A stretch of DNA of 8,260 bases, taken from assembly GCA_012032575.1 (NCBI GenBank), contig JAAUSP010000327.1, forward strand, positions 1 to 8,260, read 5' to 3'. A model generated the notes under the pieces. It worked only from the letters and a program-made list of their open reading frames with translations. It was not told where the DNA came from and searched no databases. The number at the start of each line of letters is the position of its first letter. The first letter of the stretch is position 1. Shown in pieces: positions 1 to 5,394 of this stretch. Position numbers and translations under genes: made by a program. Source of the stretch: Anaerolineales bacterium (GTDB lineage: Bacteria > Chloroflexota > Anaerolineae > 4572-78 > J111).

Positions 1-11
1 CCTCAAAATCA

Positions 12-38
12 ACCCCGGCTCTTTCGGAACTCAGGGGT
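12..38. repeat. Short inverted repeat sharing a core with the 829-852 hairpin
   Basis: ACCCC at 12-16 can pair with GGGGT at 34-38. The stretch GGAACTCAGGG (26-36) recurs exactly at 840-850 in the hairpin downstream of the PIN toxin gene, so the two look like diverged copies of one intergenic element. No gene is seen in bases 1-67. Function is unknown. Confidence 0.35.
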
Positions 39-67
39 CAGGGACAAAAGTGATCCATGATTGAAAC

Positions 68-95
68 CATCACGCATCACGCATCACGCATCACG
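68..95. repeat. Heptamer tandem repeat (CATCACG)4
   Basis: Four perfect copies of the 7-mer CATCACG run from 68 to 95. On the minus strand they encode the last codons and the stop of the STAND fragment (ending VMRDA), so the repeat forms the end of that reading frame. Related period-7 units with a CACG core occur at 1771-1814, 4004-4020 and 4907-4962. Unlike those, this copy has no partner arm beside it. Confidence 0.75.
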
Positions 96-517
96 TCCTC
101 CCCCTCACACTCCCGCAGCGTGGCCTGGGCCTCAGCCAAATTCGGAGAGCGCAGGTGGGTAAAAATCTCCGCTGCCCGGCGGGCGTAGGCCAGGGCTGTT
201 TTGCCGATACCGCCGGGGCCGTCAATCAGCACGCCCCAGGTGCGCGATTCGGGGGCCAGGGCGGCGGCAATCTCCGCCAATTCCTGTTCGCGGCCAAAAA
301 AGTAGGGCTGGCGGGGCAGGTTGGATTGGGCGGCTTTGGGGTCGGCGGCTTGGCCGAGTTGGGCGCGCAGGCTGGCAATTTCGGCCTCTTCCTGCTCGAT
401 GCCCATGATGATGTAGGTCGGGCAGTTGAGACCAAAGGTGGCTTGCTGCTCTTTGAGCAACTGCAATTGGCGTTCGTGGGTTTGGAGGAGTTTTTGGATA
501 TGTTCGCGGTCGGTCAT
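77..517 (-). pseudogene. STAND/NB-ARC-type NTPase remnant with internal deletion
   Basis: This is a 146-residue product starting at ATG 517, which has GGGAG eight bases upstream; the TTG start at 547 lacks such a site. Residues 1-55 are helical and charged (QKLLQTHERQLQLLKEQQ), like the short N-terminal modules seen before bacterial STAND NTPases. FGREQEL (74-80) is the usual lead-in to the nucleotide-binding domain, and GPGGIGKT (100-107) is a perfect Walker A motif. Directly after it, YARRAAEIFTHLRSPNLAEAQATLRECEG (in part, 111-139) reads like the closing TPR helices of such proteins. Walker B, the sensor region and the sensor TPR array are all missing. STAND proteins of this layout normally run to many hundreds of residues, so I infer an in-frame deletion joining 5' and 3' ends. 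A functional NTPase is very unlikely. The tail VMRDA is encoded by the heptamer repeat. Confidence 0.75.
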
Positions 518-564
518 GGGTGGGTCTCCCGGTGGCCTGGGGGTCAATTTTTGGGTGAAGGGTG

Positions 565-753
565 CAGAACAGAATCGGCAGAATTAAAGAGATGGCCCAC
601 AAATTATGTACTTGGGTCAGGGGTAGAACACGGATAGGTAGAATAAACGGATTTGTTGTTTGCTTATCCGTTTAATTCTGCGCATCCGTGTTCTTAATCT
701 ACAGAACATAAGCCATGCTTCTTCATTCTTAAATTCTGTAAATTCTGCTCTTT
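565..753. repeat. Nested imperfect inverted repeats in a gene-free gap
   Basis: The gap 518-894 holds no credible gene. The outer arms are CAGAATCGGCAGAATTAAAG (about 570-589) and its diverged complement at about 732-752. Inside lie AGAACACGGAT..AGAATAAACGGAT (626-653) and its complement ATCCGTTTAATTCTGCGCATCCGTGTTCT (in part, 666-694), separated by about 12 bases. The inner stem alone is nearly 28 bases with few mismatches. The GCAGAATT/CAGAAT words recur at 2855-2911, so this looks like a dispersed intergenic hairpin family. It could act as a transcript stabiliser or bidirectional terminator; no T-run decides this. Confidence 0.6.
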
Positions 754-828
754 AGCTACGTTTCCGATTAGAACTGCACCATATTTTCAGGCAGAATATC
801 CGCCCGCTGACGATCATCGTTAGCCCAA

Positions 829-852
829 AGCCCCGAGTTGGAACTCAGGGCT
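829..852. repeat. Hairpin downstream of the PIN toxin gene
   Basis: GAGTT (835-839) pairs with AACTC (842-846), and after a C/A mismatch CCC pairs with GGG, extended by AG/CT. The loop is only two bases, so the innermost pair probably opens. The minus-strand transcript leaving the toxin gene would pass through it, followed by CTTTGGG, so it is a possible weak terminator. It shares GGAACTCAGGG with 26-36. Confidence 0.45.
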
Positions 853-865
853 GATACGCAAGCGA

Positions 866-883
866 AGTCTGCTGAAGCAGACT
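866..883. terminator. Perfect 8-bp inverted repeat after the PIN toxin stop
   Basis: AGTCTGCT (866-873) and AGCAGACT (876-883) are exact complements around GA, 11 bases past the toxin stop codon in the direction of transcription. No U-run follows, so a rho-independent terminator is not proven. A REP-like or mRNA 3' end stabilising element is equally possible. Two hairpins in tandem (this one and 829-852) suggest a transcript end. Confidence 0.45.
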
Positions 884-894
884 GGGACGTTCCA

Positions 895-1323
895 TTAAGC
901 GGCCGCAAACGGATTGATCACCTGCATTCTGTCATCTATGACCTGCCGGTGCTGCATATCTTCCGAGTACAAGGTCTGGCAGCCGGCCAGGAGGCCCGTG
1001 GCGATGACCAGACTGGTCCAATAGGTGTATTGGTAACGGCTGTTGATGTCCAGTGCCAGCAAAACATTGGCCGGATCAATGGATAAGACCGGAACCGTGG
1101 TGGCTATTTCGGTGATGATGGTTTGGGCGTCGCTGGCCGAGGTTAAATTTTTGCGGGTCAGGACGGTAAAGAGTTCGCCCATAATTTGGGCGCTGATGGC
1201 AATGGATTCAAACTGGTCGCTCACAATTTGCTGAACCACTTGATATTTGGCGGCGGGGTTTTTGGCGTAAAGATAAACCCAGATGTTGGTATCGAGTAAA
1301 ATTTTAGCGGGCATGGAATTCAT
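895..1323 (-). CDS. PIN-domain (VapC-like) toxin ribonuclease
   Basis: This is a 142-residue protein of typical VapC length, most likely a Mg-dependent endoribonuclease held in check by the antitoxin encoded just upstream. The N-terminal LLDTNIW supplies the first acidic residue (D11) and GELF the second (E50). LYSEDMQH near the C-terminus gives D122. The motif usually written FWDALI reads YWTSLVIA here, so the third acidic residue is Thr (T103, codon ACC). The start at 1323 overlaps the antitoxin gene by 20 bases. An internal ATG at 1314, giving MPAKILLDTN, has GGGA eight bases upstream and is an equally good start with an 11-base overlap. The overlap implies translational coupling. The PIN fold assignment is strong, but nuclease activity is uncertain because of the D-to-T change. 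Confidence 0.85.
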   Translation of the reverse strand: MNSMPAKILLDTNIWVYLYAKNPAAKYQVVQQIVSDQFESIAISAQIMGELFTVLTRKNLTSASDAQTIITEIATTVPVLSIDPANVLLALDINSRYQYTYWTSLVIATGLLAGCQTLYSEDMQHRQVIDDRMQVINPFAAA

Positions 1324-1519
1324 CCCGATTGAAGTAATAATCCGCCGGCAAATCGAAATTGTAACGAGCCACGGCGTTCAGAAACCGCTCCTTTTTGAGC
1401 GCAGGGTGATCCGAATCAAGGATCATCACCCTTAAAGTTTGACCTTCAACTACATCTTGCAACGGTTGATCCAACACCAGGCGACCATCTTGATACGTTG
1501 CCTGCAAAATCGGGGTCAT
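1304..1519 (-). CDS. Small antitoxin of the PIN pair (AF2212-like fold)
   Basis: This 71-residue protein is encoded immediately upstream of, and overlapping, the PIN toxin gene, the classic antitoxin-first order. Residues 1-34 (ATYQDGRLVLDQPLQDVVEG and following) form a predicted small beta domain. The pattern of Tyr, Asp-Gly, a hydrophobic strand, Pro-Leu and Glu-Gly resembles the AF2212-like/DUF104 antitoxin family. The C-terminal part (ERFLNAVARYNFDLPADYYF, then NRDEFHAR) is polar and probably wraps the toxin. The start at 1519 is secured by AAGGAGG eight bases upstream, the best ribosome binding site in the window. By analogy with other type II antitoxins it may autorepress its promoter; no clear operator palindrome was found. 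The family name is moderate confidence, the antitoxin role good. Confidence 0.75.
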   Translation of the reverse strand: MTPILQATYQDGRLVLDQPLQDVVEGQTLRVMILDSDHPALKKERFLNAVARYNFDLPADYYFNRDEFHAR

Positions 1520-1536
1520 CTATCTGTCCTCCTTGT

Positions 1537-1566
1537 GGTATAGATGTCCAGAAGAGTTTTGTCCAA
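1537..1566 (-). promoter_or_regulatory. Candidate promoter of the toxin-antitoxin pair
   Basis: On the minus strand TTGGAC (1566-1561) and TATACC (1542-1537) are 18 bases apart, just ahead of the AAGGAGG site. The hexamer TGGACA occurs twice (around the -35 element and within the spacer), which could be a direct-repeat binding site for the antitoxin. The leader would be very short. Matches are moderate. Confidence 0.35.
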
Positions 1567-1575
1567 CATTACGGG

Positions 1576-1658
1576 CCGGGATAGGCTTTGCACCCTGTGG
1601 GTTGGGGGGTTAGGAGGTTTTTTTCTTTATTTTTCACCCCCCAATCTCCCAATCCCGG
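1576..1658. repeat. G-rich/C-rich inverted repeat with A/T-rich loop
   Basis: GGGTTGGGGGGTTAGGAGG (1599-1617) is complementary, with a few mismatches, to 1637-1656 (CCCCCCAATCTCCCAATCCC). Around them CCGGGA (1576-1581) pairs with TCCCGG (1653-1658). The loop is T-rich on the plus strand. The gap 1520-1858 contains no gene; besides this it holds the period-7 hairpin at 1771-1806. The runs of G could also form a quadruplex. Its role is unknown, perhaps a terminator or a mobile repeat relic. Confidence 0.5.
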
Positions 1659-1770
1659 CGAAAACTTTTCTGGAAGTAAATAAATATCTGCTGAGTTAAT
1701 CCAACAGCACCATTATACCATAAGTTGGCTTGGCTTGGATTTTTAAATCGGCCACTTGATGGATAATAGT

Positions 1771-1814
1771 GATACGTGATACATGATTTTTCACGCATCA
1801 CGTATCACGTATCA
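1771..1814. repeat. Period-7 hairpin (GATACGT / ACGTATC units)
   Basis: GATACGTGATACATGA (1771-1786) pairs with TCACGCATCACGTATC (1791-1806) with two mismatches and a TTTT loop. The right arm continues as heptamers TCACGCA, TCACGTA, TCACGTA. It lies about 45 bases past the activase stop in the direction of its transcription, so it may close that transcript, although no U-run follows on the minus strand. Confidence 0.65.
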
Positions 1815-1858
1815 TCTGTCAGACCGTATCGTTATGGCCAAAACGAAAATCATCGCCC

Positions 1859-2816
1859 CTATCCCCCCACCGACACCTCCAACCCAAACGACTCCATCAA
1901 CCAGGCCAGCTTGTCGGCCTCGGCGTCAGTCATGCGAGGCTGCTTGGCCCAGGGATAATCCTGGCCCAGCGCCTCGTACTTGGCCCGGCCCAGGGTGTGA
2001 TAGGGCAGCACATCCAGCCGTTTGAGGCCCAAATCCCGCACAAATTCGGCAATGGCTGACAGGCTGGCGGGGTCGGCGTTGAAGTCGGGAATGAGCGGGA
2101 CGCGGATGGTCACGGGCGCACTCACCTCGGCCAGGCGGCGTAGATTCGAGAGGATGAGGGTGTTGGGGACGCCGGTGTGGGTTTGGTGGATCTCGCTGTC
2201 CATGTGCTTCAAGTCAAACAGGATCGTATCAAGATACGGCAGCAATCGTTCCCACACGGCCCAGGTGGTATGGCCGCAAGTCTCAATGGCTGTCGAGATG
2301 TTTTCGGCTTTGGCCAGGCGGAGCAGCGCTTCGACCAGGCAGGGCTGCATGGTCGGCTCGCCGCCGGTGATAGTCATGCCGCCGCCGTCCTCGTAAAAGG
2401 GCGCGTCGCGTTGCACCTGGGCCATAATTTCCCCGGCAGTGCGGCGCTGGCCGATTTCGCGCATGGCCTCGGTCGGGCAGATTTCGACCCGCTGGCTGTA
2501 TTTCTGGCGCAGTTCGGCGGTCCAGCCGGTTTGGGTGTGACTGCCCCACCCGTGCGGACAGGCTTCGATAAACTGGCCGCAGGTGATGCAGTTGTGGGTA
2601 AAGAGGGCCAGTTCGGGCTGGGGATTTTGCGATTCGGGGTTGGCGCACCAGCCGCAGCGCAGCGGGCAGCCCTTCAAAAAAAACGTTGGTCCGCAGGCCG
2701 GGGCCATCGTGCAGCGAGTAGCGCTGAATATCAAAAATGATCCCTTCGACTTGTTCGAGTCGTTCTCGTTCAAGCCGGGTGAGGGGTTGGGAAGGTGCTT
2801 CGATGGGTTGTGTCAT
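1859..2816 (-). CDS. Glycyl-radical enzyme activating protein (radical SAM), frameshifted
   Basis: This is a radical SAM activase that would install a glycyl radical on a partner enzyme anaerobically in the cytoplasm. The N-terminal part lies in the frame starting at ATG 2816 (MTQPIEAP..EGIIFDIQRYSLHDGPGLRTNVF, in part); the rest lies in another frame. The frames meet in eight A (T on the coding strand) at 2676-2683. Reading seven gives 318 residues, normal for the family, with NVFLKGCPLRCGWC carrying the CX3CX2C cluster ligands (C50, C54, C57). GGEP (151-154) binds S-adenosylmethionine. The inserted ferredoxin-like segment is eroded: cluster I is C76, C79, F82, C86, and cluster II positions read R103, Y106, R109, C113. 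A start at 2773 in the main frame would lose the conserved HDGPGLRT end and is not credible. No good ribosome binding site is seen. The partner enzyme is not in the window. It may be a sequencing error, transcript slippage or a decaying gene. Confidence 0.85.
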
Positions 2817-2854
2817 TTATCGCTTTAATCCCGGGTGGTTTTACTGTACAGTTC

Positions 2855-2911
2855 AGAGCAGAATTTTCAGAATTGAAGAATTTTATTCTATCATTCTGCC
2901 GATTTTGCTCT
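2855..2911. repeat. Imperfect inverted repeat of the GCAGAATT family
   Basis: AGAGCAGAATTTTCAGAAT (2855-2873) matches the complement of 2893-2911 at 15 of 19 positions. The same words (GCAGAATT, CAGAAT, AGAG) build the outer arms at 570-752. It sits in the 163-base gap between the activase and the ROK gene and could end or stabilise the ROK transcript. Confidence 0.5.
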
Positions 2912-2979
2912 TACCCCATTACATAAACCAAATCGGTATAATCCCTAATAATGAGTGTGATATGAGAATATAAGAATCT

Positions 2980-3957
2980 TCACAGAGAAACCTCCGCATC
3001 GGCGAAGACTTTGGCCGCTGCGCCGATGATGCCCAGGTCGTCGCCCACCTGCCAGGGGACAACCCGCACCGAGTCCCACAGTTCCGGCTGGGTGTGCTCG
3101 TGCAGGGCGGCCAGCAGCGGGTCCCACACCAGCGCGCCGATACGGACCAGCCCGCCGCCGACGACGATCAACTCCGGGTTGAGAATCTCGACGATCATGG
3201 ACAGGCCGGCCCCGGCGTAATAACCGGCTTGGCGCAGAATTTCACGGGCCACGGCGTCGCCCTGCTGCGCCGCCGCGACGACCGCTTCGCCGGGAAAACG
3301 CCGGCCATCGGGTGGGACGGCCTGGCGGAGCAGGGTGTCGGCCCCGGCGTTGATTTGCTCGTAAGCCATCCGCGAGATGCCGACGCCGGAGGCATAAGCC
3401 ATCACGCAGCCGTTTTTGCCGCACGAGCAGGGCGGCCCGCCAATCTCGATGACCGCGTGGCCGACCTCACCCGCCGTGCCGGTGTGCCCGACATACAAGC
3501 TGTTGTTGATAATGATGCCGAGGCCATAGCCAGTGCTAAAGGTGACAAAGCCCATGTTCCGCACCCCGCGCCCGGCCCCGTAGCGATGCTCGCCGACCGC
3601 GCCCAGGTTGGTGTCGTTCTCCAGCACCACCGGCACGCCCAGCCGCTCGCTCAGGGTGTCGCGCAAAGGAAAACGATTCCAGGCCGGCAGGTTGGAACTG
3701 ACCAAAACAATACCCGCCGGGCCGTTGGTGTTGCCGGGGAAACCCAGCCCCACCGCCTCGATGTCGCCCACCGCAACCCGGCTCTCTTCGACCAGGCAGC
3801 GATACGCTGCCTCGATGGCCCGGATGACCACTTCGGGCTGCTGCTCCGAATGGGCGCGGGTGGTGTAACGAGCCAGAATCTCGCCCGCCCGATTGACCAG
3901 TCCCGCCGCTATTTTAGTGCCGCCGACGTCAATGCCGATGGCGAATGGTTTAGTCAT
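2980..3957 (-). CDS. ROK-family sugar kinase (or ROK regulator-like protein)
   Basis: This is a 325-residue protein from ATG 3957, the usual length for ROK kinases, which phosphorylate hexoses or N-acetylhexosamines with ATP. IGIDVGGTK near the N-terminus is the phosphate-binding loop. LENDTNLGAVGE contains the expected catalytic Asp. GEVGH followed by CSCGKNGC forms the zinc site (His and three Cys). LIVVGGGLV is the conserved C-terminal nucleotide-site motif. There is no N-terminal helix-turn-helix, so it is a kinase rather than a NagC/Mlc-type repressor. The residue after the last zinc Cys region, normally Glu (GCLE) and contacting the sugar, is Met here (GCVM). Substrate cannot be told. 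The open frame extends to a GTG at 4017, but that part is encoded by a hairpin, so ATG 3957 is preferred although it has no clear ribosome binding site. Confidence 0.9.
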   Translation of the reverse strand: MTKPFAIGIDVGGTKIAAGLVNRAGEILARYTTRAHSEQQPEVVIRAIEAAYRCLVEESRVAVGDIEAVGLGFPGNTNGPAGIVLVSSNLPAWNRFPLRDTLSERLGVPVVLENDTNLGAVGEHRYGAGRGVRNMGFVTFSTGYGLGIIINNSLYVGHTGTAGEVGHAVIEIGGPPCSCGKNGCVMAYASGVGISRMAYEQINAGADTLLRQAVPPDGRRFPGEAVVAAAQQGDAVAREILRQAGYYAGAGLSMIVEILNPELIVVGGGLVRIGALVWDPLLAALHEHTQPELWDSVRVVPWQVGDDLGIIGAAAKVFADAEVSL

Positions 3958-3980
3958 TTTTTTGAAATCGTTCAATAGAG

Positions 3981-4020
3981 GTTGCGTGTTCCGTAACATT
4001 AATGGAACACGCAACACGCA
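3981..4020. repeat. Perfect 12-bp inverted repeat with period-7 tail
   Basis: GTTGCGTGTTCC (3981-3992) and GGAACACGCAAC (4004-4015) are exact complements around 11 bases. The right arm continues as heptamers AACACGC, AACACGC, AACACGG, with the same period and CACG core as the other repeats here. It fills most of the 74-base gap between rmlD and the ROK gene and could end the rmlD transcript or modulate ROK expression. Confidence 0.65.
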
Positions 4021-4031
4021 ACACGGGGCTT

Positions 4032-4880
4032 CTACTTTTCTGCCCCCACCCTATCCAAATACGCCTTCACCGCTTCCTGCCACTGGGGCAAAAGTTGCCC
4101 GGTAACAAGCTGGTACAGCCGGCAGTCGAGCACGGCGCGGGCGGGACGTTTGGCTTTGCGGCCTACGGCGCTGGCTTCCACAATCTCGACCGGCTCAGAT
4201 CGCCCGGCCTGTTGCAGCACAAACTGGGCAAATCCGGCGCGGGTGCAGTAGCCCAGGCTGGTCACATTGTACACTCCATAAGCGCCGCTGGCAATCAGGT
4301 GCAGAATGGCCTCGGCCAGGTGGCCGGTGTAGGTGGGCGATTCCAGTTGGTCCACCGGCATGCGCACCACGCCGTCTTTCTCGGCGGCCTTGAGGACGCG
4401 GTCAACGTAGTTGTTGGGCGCATGCCCAAACAACCAGGCCGTGCGAACCGAGTAGGTGCGCGGGCAGATTTGCAGGCTGAAACGCTCGCCGGCCAGTTTG
4501 GACCGCCCGTACTGGTTGAGCGGGTTGGGCTGGGCCACTTCGTCGTAATCCACCTCGGAGCGGCCATCAAAAATGTAGTCGGTCGAGAGGTAAACCAGGG
4601 CGCTGCCGGCCTGCTGGGCGGCCAGAGCCAAATTCTGCGCCCCGACGGCGTTAATTAGCCAGGCTTTGTCCGGGTTGGCCTCACAGCCTTCCAGGTCAAC
4701 AAACACCGCCGAGTTGACAATCACATCCGGGCGCTCGGCGTCCAGCAGTGCAATCGTTCGGGACCGGTCGGTAATATCAATTTCTTCAATATCCCAGGCC
4801 AGGATGTCGTGCTGCGCTCCCAGCACCCGGCACAACTCTCGACCTAGCATCCCCTTGGCCCCGATAATGGCAATTTTCAT
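4032..4880 (-). CDS. rmlD: dTDP-4-dehydrorhamnose reductase (RmlD-like)
   Basis: This 282-residue, full-length member of the RmlD family (extended short-chain dehydrogenases) reduces dTDP-4-keto-L-rhamnose to dTDP-L-rhamnose with NAD(P)H, the last step of activated rhamnose synthesis for cell-surface polysaccharide. The N-terminal MKIAIIGAKGMLGREL holds the GxxGxxG nucleotide-binding loop. LVYLSTDYIFDG carries the catalytic Ser/Thr region and YGRSK the Tyr-x3-Lys pair. PVDQLESPTYTGHLAEAI is the typical substrate-side segment. The usual NAAAYTNVD stretch reads NSAVFVDLEGCEAN, a mild departure, so a related sugar-nucleotide reductase is possible. AAGAGG about nine bases before ATG 4880 supports the start. 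The rmlA, rmlB and rmlC genes are not in the window. Confidence 0.88.
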   Translation of the reverse strand: MKIAIIGAKGMLGRELCRVLGAQHDILAWDIEEIDITDRSRTIALLDAERPDVIVNSAVFVDLEGCEANPDKAWLINAVGAQNLALAAQQAGSALVYLSTDYIFDGRSEVDYDEVAQPNPLNQYGRSKLAGERFSLQICPRTYSVRTAWLFGHAPNNYVDRVLKAAEKDGVVRMPVDQLESPTYTGHLAEAILHLIASGAYGVYNVTSLGYCTRAGFAQFVLQQAGRSEPVEIVEASAVGRKAKRPARAVLDCRLYQLVTGQLLPQWQEAVKAYLDRVGAEK

Positions 4881-4906
4881 CAGGTATAACCTCTTTTGCT
4901 GAGGCG

Positions 4907-4962
4907 TGATACGTGATGCGTGAGAAGAATTCGCTAAAATTCTTCACGCATCACGCCTCACG
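4907..4962. repeat. Period-7 hairpin upstream of rmlD
   Basis: AAGAATT (4925-4931) pairs with AATTCTT (4938-4944), then, past a two-base bulge, CGTGATGCGTG (4912-4922) pairs with CACGCATCACG (4945-4955), a stem of 18 pairs. Both arms are made of the period-7 CACG-core unit seen at 68-95 and 1771-1814. It lies between the 51-codon frame and rmlD and could end the upstream transcript. Confidence 0.65.
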
Positions 4963-4965
4963 TCC

Positions 4966-5121
4966 CTACTTCTTCAACCCATTTCCATCCCGATACTTAT
5001 CACTCGCCTCATCCATCACCGCGCGGAGTTTTTTCACGGCGGCTTCGATCTGGCCGGTACCGGGGACAAACTTGCCCTGCGGCCCTTTCAGCAGCGGCGA
5101 GGAGAACTTGCCGACGGTCAT
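4966..5121 (-). CDS. 51-residue frame, probably the 3' end of a truncated gene
   Basis: The product is MTVGKFSSPLLKGPQGKFVP and a further 31 residues ending DKYRDGNGLKK. It is GC-rich like the real genes around it, whereas everything above about 5130 is AT-rich, an abrupt change typical of a deletion joint. The sequence reads like an ordinary protein C-terminus (Gly/Pro-rich loop, then a charged amphipathic helix around EAAVKKLRAVMDEASDKY). I do not recognise the family. ATG 5121 has AAGG five bases upstream. The frame stays open to an ATG at 5211, but that codon lies inside the promoter spacer, upstream of the likely transcript start. Either a small real protein or, more likely, a remnant whose body is lost while its promoter persists. 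Confidence 0.4.
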   Translation of the reverse strand: MTVGKFSSPLLKGPQGKFVPGTGQIEAAVKKLRAVMDEASDKYRDGNGLKK

Positions 5122-5154
5122 GCCAGCCTTCGCAAGAGTATTTTTTATAAGGCC

Positions 5155-5192
5155 AAAAACAAAAACTGTGCAAATGCACACTGAAACGTGTG
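5155..5192 (-). promoter_or_regulatory. Overlapping hairpins with U-tract: candidate attenuator or operator
   Basis: On the minus-strand transcript CACAC(5192-5188)/GTGTG(5181-5177) forms a first hairpin with a 6-base loop. TGTGC/GCACA (5180-5167, loop ATTT) forms a second one that uses the same GUGU bases, so they exclude each other. The second is followed by G, five U, G, five U, the layout of an intrinsic terminator. Stems of only five pairs are weak. As DNA, TGTGCAAATGCACA (5167-5180) is a perfect palindrome and could be a repressor site just below the promoter. Confidence 0.4.
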
Positions 5193-5201
5193 ATTGCCCG
5201 T

Positions 5202-5230
5202 AGATTAACATGGAACAGCATGTTTGTCAA
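5202..5230 (-). promoter_or_regulatory. Near-consensus sigma-70 promoter
   Basis: On the minus strand TTGACA (5230-5225) and TAATCT (5207-5202) are separated by exactly 17 bases. The -35 element is perfect and the -10 matches four of six, including the key A and T positions. Transcription would begin near 5195 and run towards the 51-codon frame and rmlD. The hairpins at 5155-5192 lie directly in the initial transcript. Confidence 0.65.
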
Positions 5231-5394
5231 GGACTGGTTTTGTGTTTGACTTCGCTTTTGGCTCGCGCTAAAGTTGAATAAAAGAAACTCAAAGTCAAAG
5301 CAGATAGAAATCACCATCAAATTGCCAGGAGACAGCCGAGAAGATAATTGTTTTATGGTGTGATTTGCAGGGTTAAACGAGAGGATTGACAATA

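Noticed and set aside
68..95. CRISPR-like tandem repeat
   Set aside because: Units are 7 bases with no spacers; not a CRISPR array.
2177..2740. Plus-strand open frame of 187 codons
   Set aside because: It is the shadow of the activase gene and has no motif of its own.
1859..2773. Activase as a 304-residue gene starting at 2773
   Set aside because: That N-terminus is out of frame and lacks the conserved HDGPGLRT, which is present in the other frame from 2816.
2937..2942. TATAAT on the plus strand as a promoter
   Set aside because: No acceptable -35 element lies 16-18 bases upstream and no plus-strand gene follows.
3094..3978. Long plus-strand open frame of 294 codons
   Set aside because: It is antisense to the ROK gene, whose motifs are clear on the other strand; GC-rich genes commonly leave long open antisense frames.
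3957..4017. Extended ROK start at GTG 4017
   Set aside because: The extra 20 residues are encoded by the inverted repeat and have no family counterpart; ATG 3957 puts the phosphate loop at the normal distance.
4002..4658. Plus-strand open frame of 218 codons
   Set aside because: It is antisense to rmlD and begins inside a hairpin repeat; no recognisable domain.
5009..5392. Minus-strand frame of 127 codons across the promoter region
   Set aside because: Composition changes midway, it runs through the promoter and hairpins, and it has no ribosome binding site or protein-like pattern.
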